A stretch of 6,542 nucleotides of DNA from positions 1-6,542 of the forward strand of contig JBBRHH010000360.1 of NCBI GenBank assembly GCA_038222915.1. The letters are read 5' to 3'. The number at the start of each line of letters is the position of its first letter. Within the stretch, counting starts at the first letter, position 1. The notes under the pieces are model-generated. The model ran no database searches, had not been told where the DNA came from, and worked only from the letters and a program-made list of their open reading frames with translations. Shown piece after piece: positions 6,495-6,542 of the stretch. A program made the position numbers and the translations under genes. Origin of the DNA: JBBRHH01 sp038222915 (lineage in GTDB: Bacteria > Planctomycetota > Phycisphaerae > Tepidisphaerales > Tepidisphaeraceae).

Positions 6495-6542
6495 AATCCC
6501 CGGTTGCCGTGGCCGGGTTGCACCAGAGGCGGCCTGGTTTTT

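Noticed and set aside
6498..6517. CCCCGG...CCGGG inverted repeat upstream of the extended -10 promoter
   Set aside because: Short, GC-rich and built of CCGG units that pair easily by chance; position does not match a -35 box.
6522..6542. ACCAG...CTGGT hairpin followed by five T residues at the right edge, like a + strand terminator
   Set aside because: The stem is only 5 bp, there is no + strand gene before it, and the window ends inside the T run, so it cannot be judged.

Overview
The window holds five protein-coding genes in two blocks that face each other. The gene content suggests a Planctomycetota (or related PVC-group) bacterium. The pointers are a Gfo/Idh/MocA oxidoreductase of the GNQGH/TNRPIWPQG type, a secreted DUF1080 protein, a PQQ-type beta-propeller beginning DWPTFRGP after its signal peptide, and a DUF4058 protein. 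Acidobacteriota share several of these families, so the assignment is by gene content only. No rRNA, tRNA, CRISPR array, insertion sequence or integrase was seen.

Left block, + strand. A Gfo/Idh/MocA-family NAD(P)-dependent oxidoreductase runs in from the left edge; its true start lies outside the window. A textbook hairpin terminator with a UUCG loop follows. Only about 30 nt further on, behind a strong Shine-Dalgarno sequence, comes a secreted DUF1080 (3-keto-disaccharide hydrolase family) protein. A second strong terminator closes this gene. Together the two enzymes suggest metabolism of 3-keto sugars or glycosides: a dehydrogenase/reductase working with a periplasmic hydrolase or lyase. 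Next is an orphan hybrid histidine kinase: three membrane segments, then PAS, HisKA, HATPase and receiver domains, with all phosphotransfer residues present.

Right block, - strand. A DUF4058 gene and a secreted eight-bladed PQQ-like propeller gene form a tight two-gene operon. The intergenic gap is 9 nt and the second gene's Shine-Dalgarno overlaps the first gene's stop. A consensus extended -10 promoter lies at the right edge, embedded in a perfect 5-bp-arm inverted repeat that could be an operator.

The kinase and propeller genes converge and overlap by 42 bp at their 3' ends, with no conventional terminator between them. Coding density is high and there is no gene-free stretch over 300 bases. 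Nothing in the window is clearly a new system. The points most worth a second look are the promoter/operator palindrome, the Uma2-like nuclease-style residue pattern in DUF4058, the terminator squeezed between two functionally linked genes, and the convergent overlap with its nearby hairpin.
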